This document shows, piece by piece, positions 58,276-64,000 of a stretch of DNA of 64,000 nucleotides. How positions within the stretch are numbered: the first letter of the stretch is position 1; each line of letters starts with the position of its first letter. The stretch spans positions 12,036,501 to 12,100,500 of the forward strand of contig NC_092323.1 in the NCBI RefSeq assembly GCF_036785885.1, read 5' to 3'. The translations under genes and the position numbers were made by a program. The notes beneath the pieces were generated by a model. It did not search any database. It was given only the letters and a program-made list of their open reading frames with translations, and was not told the DNA's origin. This stretch comes from Coffea arabica. Lineage: Eukaryota > Streptophyta > Magnoliopsida > Gentianales > Rubiaceae.

Positions 58276-58884
58276 GTATTTGGATAAGAGATTATTTTAA
58301 TAAGATAATATTTTGAAAAAATATTGTAATACATTTTATAATATAATTTATATGAGATAAAAAAGTGATTGAAGAGATAAAAAGATAATTAAAAGATATA
58401 ATTTCGATGCAATTAATTAAAAACTCGTTTGGATTGCTAATCAGTAGGTTCTATCTTTCCTTCAACACTGTGCGGCTACATGTTCACTGTGACTTGACGT
58501 TGATTTTGACGAGATCAACAACAATTTTCCGAAGGAAAGACATCTAAAAATGAACAATAGAGTGGATGCAGAAGATGATTTGGACTTTGGAGAGCATTCC
58601 TAAGAACGAGTAAATGGATAAAACACCTCACCACTGGACAAACAATTGTTGGACTTTGGACTTTGGAGAGCATTCCTAAGAAGACCAATAACTTAGTAGC
58701 CAAGCAATATCGAAAGAAGGCAATAAGCACATATCCTCCAACAAAATCCCATTTATTTCTAAAAAAGGAAAAGAAAAGTTCCATTTATTTATTCTAAACT
58801 AGGCTTCAACTCCTATGTAAGTAGTTGCATGGCTTTCTTATTCTTTTTTTTTTTTTTCTCTAGTTTTCGTACTGACATAAAAAC
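58276..58884. other. Spacer, 3' flank of UGT copy 5
   Basis: No gene recognised. GGACTTTGGAGAGCATTCCT occurs twice (58581 and 58658, 77 bp apart), a local duplication. Confidence 0.5.
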
Positions 58885-60351
58885 TCAAACAATAGAATTT
58901 TCCAAGTATGAATTATGTAATTCTCTGTCTCCAAAAATCAAACTTAATTCCTTTGCCTTTTCTCTGCGTCTCTTCCCATCATTTTCAACCATGATCAGCC
59001 TCACTGACTCGGCCACAGAGTCACTCGTGTACAACCCGGTTTCCTCATCTCTTGGAACTTCTATCCCAACTCCGTTATCTTCTAGAACCCTAGCATTAAG
59101 CCCTTGATCCACCAAGAAGGGCAGCATAACAAGAGGAAGCCCAAGCAGAATCCCCTCCACGCAGGAACTCCAACCACAGTGAGTCAAGAACCCTCCCACC
59201 GATTCATGACCCAGTATCCTCATCTGCGGTGCCCATCCTTTCCACACGAGCCCCCTTCCCTTGACTCGCTCTTCATACCCATCTGGCAACTCAAAGGGCT
59301 CGTTTGACCCGGCTGGTTTCCTTAAAGCCCAAAAGAATGGCAACCCCGATGACTCCAATCCGAGTGCCAACTGAGTCACATGGGATTGATTCAGTGCGAC
59401 CTCGCTCCCCAATGCAACGTAAATTACTGAGCCTCTTTCTTGAACTTCAAGCCATGAGCTAATGAAATCCCATGTTTCATTTTTCTCGTCTGAGCCGTTG
59501 ACGTGAGTCGGCGGTGGCATTAAGCCGAGTGGAATAAACGGCTTTTGATGAAGCTCTCCAAGCAAATTTAACCACGCGCCTTCGAACTCTTGGCAGTGCC
59601 TTATTAGAATCGAGTCAGAGCCGGCCACGACTTTGCCGGCGCGGTAAATATCGGAAACGCCGGAGACATTCCTTTCAGCGGAGCTCAACATCCAGTTCGC
59701 CTCAAACGGCTTGTAAGCCACTTTATTCTTAAACGGGACCCACTTAGGTGGGACCAAGAAATCCTCTGCCTTTTTCCTGGGATCTGGCCCGTCCACCATC
59801 ATATCGGTTGGCCCAAAAAATGCAAAAAACCAAGCGTTGAAGATACAAAAATAGACACGAGAAATCCCAAGCTTAGCAGCGGCTTCAGGCAGCCAATAAG
59901 GGGCGAAGTCGTAAATAATCATGTCAGGAACTGAGTCCTCCAAGAAACGAGTCAACTCGGGTTGGAGCCCGTCATAGGCTTTCTTGAGATGCTCAACATC
60001 TTCGGTGCGAACATCCATAGTGGCCTCCGCATTTTCAGGGAGCCCTTTAACTTTGGGTAGTGGAATTTTAACTAAGGTGATAGAAGTAGCTAGTTCTGGT
60101 GGGATTTTCGGGAGGCGGTCGATGTTTTTCGGGGTGGAAATGAAGGAAATTCTGTGACCCTTTTGGACTAAGAATTTGGCATATTCTAAAAATGGAATTA
60201 TGTGACCAAAGGCTAGCCATGGGAACATAGCTATGTGTAGCTTAGCTTCTTGAGCTTTGGCCATGGGGTTCCAAGAATCAGAAACCATGGTTGTGGAGCT
60301 AACGGCTTCTGTTTGGTTCTTGAAGTTAAAATCATGGATTAACGTCGCCAT
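58885..60351 (-). CDS. UDP-glycosyltransferase, UGT91-like (copy 5)
   Basis: Intronless. From 60351 the protein has 488 aa; the family core begins at MAKAQEAKLHIAM (ATG 60264, 459 aa). A TATA box at 60465-60472 puts transcription start near 60435, so an even earlier in-frame ATG at 60447 is probably outside the transcript. ATGs at 60351, 60288 (best start context, ACC before ATG) and 60264 are all possible. Catalytic His is in FPWLAFGHIIPFLEYAK; partner Asp in MIIYDFAPYWLPEAAAK; the PSPG box keeps THCGWSS and ends VDQ. The C-terminus stops at LENSIV, about ten residues short of its neighbours, probably harmless. Activity and substrate are inferred from family only. Confidence 0.9.
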   Translation of the reverse strand: MATLIHDFNFKNQTEAVSSTTMVSDSWNPMAKAQEAKLHIAMFPWLAFGHIIPFLEYAKFLVQKGHRISFISTPKNIDRLPKIPPELATSITLVKIPLPKVKGLPENAEATMDVRTEDVEHLKKAYDGLQPELTRFLEDSVPDMIIYDFAPYWLPEAAAKLGISRVYFCIFNAWFFAFFGPTDMMVDGPDPRKKAEDFLVPPKWVPFKNKVAYKPFEANWMLSSAERNVSGVSDIYRAGKVVAGSDSILIRHCQEFEGAWLNLLGELHQKPFIPLGLMPPPTHVNGSDEKNETWDFISSWLEVQERGSVIYVALGSEVALNQSHVTQLALGLESSGLPFFWALRKPAGSNEPFELPDGYEERVKGRGLVWKGWAPQMRILGHESVGGFLTHCGWSSCVEGILLGLPLVMLPFLVDQGLNARVLEDNGVGIEVPRDEETGLYTSDSVAESVRLIMVENDGKRRREKAKELSLIFGDRELHNSYLENSIV

Positions 60352-60464
60352 ATATGGCGGGGATGAGCTATGCAAAGTATTGCAGGATAGCCAATGGGAG
60401 TATCTGTTCGTTTTCAGATGTTGCTTTGTTCGATGCCTGCAAGCCAATTTGAACTTGTATATGC

Positions 60465-60472
60465 TATTTATA
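60465..60472 (-). promoter_or_regulatory. TATA box of UGT copy 5
   Basis: TATAAATA on the minus strand; it decides against the ATG at 60447 as the start. Confidence 0.55.
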
Positions 60473-60565
60473 ATGATAGCAGATGTTTTTTTTCCTGCAA
60501 ACTAGATTGCTGTTCATATTAGACTATTTGCAAAAGATTTTTGAAAGGGAATAAAACTCCCTCAC

Positions 60566-60662
60566 CTCTATTTGATATTCACACATTCTCACTACCTCAA
60601 CTTAAATTGGTCAAGATGCAATGCATGTTATGGTGATGAGAGTGCGTGAATTTCAAATAGAG
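60566..60662. mobile_element. 97-bp foldback MITE
   Basis: The left arm CTCTATTTGATATTCACACA and the reverse complement of the right arm CTCTATTTGAAATTCACGCA pair over 26 bp with four mismatches. The centre is short and non-coding. Confidence 0.65.
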
Positions 60663-61883
60663 ATGTGCGAGTATTATTGCCCATAAATTAGTTTTGGAAT
60701 GTATGTTTCGTACTTAACCAAAAACCATATCAATTGTTATTGTGAGTTTGTGATTGGTGTGTTTAATATAGTCAGCTTTCTCGATTTCGTTAAAAAAAAT
60801 GTAGATTTGATTACTACTTTTCCAAGCCAAGCAACATTATGCTTTGCCTAACTTTTGGGAATTTGAGACAGAACTATTACTTATTAATTCTTCTAGAACT
60901 CATTTTTGGAGAAAAATACTCGTGTAGGCTTGGTCTATAGTTTACTTATAAATCATGTGATATATGTAATAGCTATAACGTAAAAAAAAAAAAAAAAAGA
61001 TAGTGACTAACGTATACACGATGAGATAAGAAAATTCATGCCATCGACTATTACATCTCGCACATGGTCTGCAAATATTCCAGTCAACCAAGCCAGACAA
61101 GTATTTGTTTCTTCCTTGGACTACTTGTCAAAACAGCCAAACCGAAAAGTACAGACCAAAACATTGAATTACCAGCCACTCAAAATTTCACAACTGGGCG
61201 GAAAGACGTTGGCAAATGGAACTTTTCTTCTCAAAAACTGGGTAGATTTGAGAAGGTGAATCACTTGCCCGAGTGGAAATTGATATCACACGGCCTAGAG
61301 AAAACAAGTATATGTACTTTTGTTAATAAGAACTGCCTCACGCAATTATATATTCGAGCAATTTTTTTATTTTTTTTGGTTTAATAAGAACTGCTTCATG
61401 CAATTATGTGTTCCAGCACCACAGCATTAGGCGCCAGCCATTGTCGTAGCTAGACTAGTGCTAGTATGATTTTGCCCCAAACCAAACTACTGGCCCACGG
61501 AAATTTTGTTTCAAGACGATATCATTCTTAAATTCATTTCCCCGTCATGTTTTACGCTACCAAATTTCGAGTATTTGACTTGACATTGGCCTTTGAGTCG
61601 GTATTGTCTTTATAAACATAAAACACACGACTCTCTATGTAGGAACGTGATTCATGGGATCTGTGCAGTCAAAATCCAGCGGGGGTGAGAATCTTGCTTT
61701 TAAACAAGGAGCAGCAGAGGCGGGACCTGTCCACCGTTTCATCATCTTCTATACTTAAATTAGTAAGGTAGAGAGTGAGAGAGGCCGTTGCTTGTTACTT
61801 CACTTCAAACGGGAAAGAGTCAAGGGTACTTACAGTTTGGAGAACCGACTTTAATTGTATTTAGAAAAGTGTATTCGACATAA
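60663..61883. other. Intergenic, no gene recognised
   Basis: Open frames at 61038-61384 overlap each other in different frames and show no domain. A16-18 run near 60981-60998. Confidence 0.6.
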
Positions 61884-62023
61884 TTTTTTTTTTTTAGGTC
61901 TGGAGGCTAATACCTCAGAGCTTTGCCTCAAAAATACCCAACAATGATAGCACGTAAGGATCGAAGCTGGAACTTTACTATAATTATAGACGATCAGTCC
62001 CAACCGAGCTACCCACGAAAGGC
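61884..62023 (-). mobile_element. tRNA-derived SINE, minus strand
   Basis: Read on the minus strand it has a TAGCTCGGTTGG A box, a GCTTCGATCCTTA B-box-like motif about 40 bp on, and a poly-A end (T-run at 61884-61895 on plus). Flanking direct repeats TATTCGACATAA (61872-61883) and TATTCGACGTAA (62024-62035) match at 11 of 12 bases. Total 140 bp. Confidence 0.8.
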
Positions 62024-62694
62024 TATTCGACGTAACTACATGAGAGTTATCTGCAATGCCGTCTCCCTAACTCATCAGATGTCAAGGTGCTAATGCGAAT
62101 TAAATCAATCATATTCTTGGCCTCCTCGTCCGAGTAAAAGATCTAGATGACTTGGGAAAGGACATCTTGGAAACTAATCCGAACAACTAGTACGACGCTT
62201 CTTGGATCTAGGTCCAAAATCAAAATAGAGTCTGGTACTTGTTCGGTATTCCAATATCGGGAGTAGAAGTGTTGTTAATATTATTATTATTATTATTATT
62301 ATTATAGTAATGGTAGCAGTATACATATATGAGTGTGTCTACAGTTTTACGTAACAATTTCTGATACATGGTGCATTAATTCTGGCAATGAGAAATTAAA
62401 GAGAATTTGGAAACTTCCCAGATTTTATATCTTGAGCATTACCTAGCAGATCATCCATGATTCCAATTGCATGTGTTTGGGAGTTCAAGACAACTCATGG
62501 TGTATTAGGTTAAAGTATCTTCCTCGTTTATTTTAGCACTTTAAAATTTTTAAATTTCTATATGTTAGTTTTTTGTGTGAAGTATGATATGGTATGATCA
62601 TATATGAGAAAAGTTAAATAAATCAACATAAGTTATTGATACACAATGATTTCTGTTCAAAAAACAATTATAACTAATCGGTGACCAATTTACT
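62024..62694. other. Intergenic, no gene recognised
   Basis: Contains a (TTA)n microsatellite at 62278-62306. Confidence 0.6.
62278..62306. repeat. (TTA)n microsatellite
   Basis: About nine TTA/ATT triplets in a row. Confidence 0.9.
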
Positions 62695-63303
62695 TAGGGG
62701 TGACAATGGGGCGGGGTTGGGGCGGGAGAACCTTCCCCCACCCCCCACCCCGTTGTCAAACCCTTGTCCCGCCCCCGCTCCCGCCCCGTTTCCCCTACGG
62801 TCTCCTACGGAGAAGAAATCAACTTATCATAAATGTTCATTTACAATAATACAATTGTGAACAATGTTAAATAAGATTAAAAAACTGTCAATATGAAAAT
62901 AAAGTATAACAAGTCAAGTTACATTCAGTGCGGAGGAAGGGAACTGATCGAAATAAAAAAGGGTTAGGAGCAAAACAGGTTGGAATTGGATAGTTTAGTC
63001 TTGGGGGGGCGTTAGAAACAAATTAACAATAGTCCAAGAAATTTCTTCAGTTGTTGCGGCGGCCGTTGACATTGACTAGCATTGTACTTGTAAGTAAGGA
63101 TGCAACTTTTGAAAATTTAGGATTGTATTATATATATATATATATTTTAATTGTATGCGGGGAACGGGACGGGGGATGGGGCGGATGTATGTTTCCCCAC
63201 CCCCCGCCCCGTTTTAAGGCGGGGGGGAAATATTTTGACCCTGCCCCATTTCTACCCCCGCGGTGCGGGTTCCTACGGGCACCTACCCCCATTGCTATCC
63301 TTA
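62695..63303. mobile_element. Non-autonomous hAT element with G+C-rich ends
   Basis: It starts TAGGGGTGACAATGGGG, and the reverse complement of its end starts TAAGGATAGCAATGGGGG. The target duplication AATTTACT is perfect (62687-62694 and 63304-63311). The two outer zones of about 130 bp are strikingly rich in GGGGCGGGG/CCCCGCCCC and inverted to each other, while the centre is A+T-rich with a TA microsatellite (63128-63147). Short open frames here are by-products of the G/C runs. Confidence 0.85.
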
Positions 63304-64000
63304 AATTTACTAGGTGATAAATTACATCTTGTTATAAAATTTATGATTGTTTTCTCCTTGATTTTGACCAAATATTTCATTAATTAATAGATTCTACTTA
63401 TATTTGGTAATTGGTGTTGGTTGCAGGAATTCGAGCAAAAAGTAATAAAGATGTGATTTTTAACTGAATTTTTGTGCGATTCAGCATGATGCGTCAAGGT
63501 CCAAACCCTACATGTCCAGAAAGTTCGGGGATTTAGCACGTGATCTCCAATCTTAAATTGAAGTCCTGGAAGTTAGATTCTTCACCGAATGAATAGTCTC
63601 TTACTTTTGTTACAATAGTAGTCTAGGCTATTTTTAAGGACTCTTTAAAAAATTATTCGTTGGATTATTAGAATTAGGACTTTGTTTTTAAAGAGTAGTT
63701 TAGTCGGAATAGGAGACCAAGAAAAAGAGGATTGTCGTATATCTTTTCTTCTTTTTTTTTCTCACGAAGTCAGGACATCATGGGGACTTCTTTGCTTTTC
63801 CTCAAGAAATAAGAACGACGTCTTTTTCTTTTCTTTTCTTTTTGGCGTTCCATCCTATAATTGAAGAATGGTTTCGACAATTGATTCAACTATTTTGCGT
63901 GTGATTTCTTCAATGGAAATGAACTAAACTTCTCGTTTTCTAGTCAAGGGACGATGGAGGATTTGGTTCAACTAAAATTATAAGATCAAATTGATTATAT
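63304..64000. other. Intergenic to window end
   Basis: No gene recognised. Confidence 0.6.

Noticed and set aside
58276-58440. A possible further MITE of the TTTGGATTG family
   Set aside because: The two TTTGGA motifs are in the same orientation, so no inverted ends.
60352-60447. Longest possible start of UGT copy 5
   Set aside because: The TATA box at 60465-60472 predicts transcription starting after this ATG.
61038-61384. Overlapping short open frames
   Set aside because: Different frames over the same DNA, no domain.
63051-63387. Two overlapping open frames
   Set aside because: They arise from G/C runs of the non-autonomous hAT element at 62695-63303.

Overview
The window is nuclear DNA of a dicot plant. 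The evidence is intron-split genes with GT..AG junctions, A+T-rich intergenic DNA, plant gene families (plastid DXS, five-KH RNA-binding protein, UGT91-type glycosyltransferases) and many plant transposons. A captured R1A-like NLR fragment points weakly to an asterid; I cannot name the species.

Layout. 1-6.9 kb: no gene, simple and tandem repeats, two possible MITEs. 7.0-10.1 kb (+): a complete ten-exon 1-deoxy-D-xylulose-5-phosphate synthase gene (715 aa, type-2-like). 12.4-18.5 kb (-): a complete seven-exon gene for a 605-aa protein with five KH domains; it is convergent with DXS. 18.5-29.9 kb: gene-poor and A+T-rich, with MITEs, a long-TIR element, an LTR remnant, a UGT relic and some exon-like stretches I cannot assign. 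30-60.4 kb: a cluster of five full-length intronless UGT genes (30.1 +, 35.3 -, 49.3 +, 55.7 +, 58.9 -) and three broken UGT copies (27.2, 53.7, 55.0 kb). 60.4-64 kb: SINE, foldback and hAT-type elements only.

Transposons explain most of the rest. Two stand out. (1) A 1.2-kb Pack-MULE-like element at 31,908-33,111, with about 218-bp TIRs and a 9-bp target duplication, carries an open reading frame resembling the N-terminal region of R1A-type disease-resistance proteins. (2) A hAT transposon at 37,094-47,215 has a perfect 8-bp target duplication (GTCATGGC). It lies 37 bp after a tRNA-Arg(TCT) gene, encodes an apparently complete two-exon BED/hAT transposase, carries a decayed second exon of a RABA (Rab11-like) GTPase gene, and has itself been invaded by a whole-looking 5.28-kb Ty3/gypsy chromovirus with nearly identical 312-bp LTRs.

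The genes do not form one pathway. DXS feeds plastid isoprenoid synthesis, the KH protein acts on RNA, and the UGTs probably add sugars to small molecules such as flavonoid or terpenoid glycosides. The UGT cluster is actively diverging: two members share a Cys-to-Ser change in the HCGW motif of the PSPG box and one has lost the last glutamine of that box. Exon joints, element ends and target duplications were read by eye; no database search was run.
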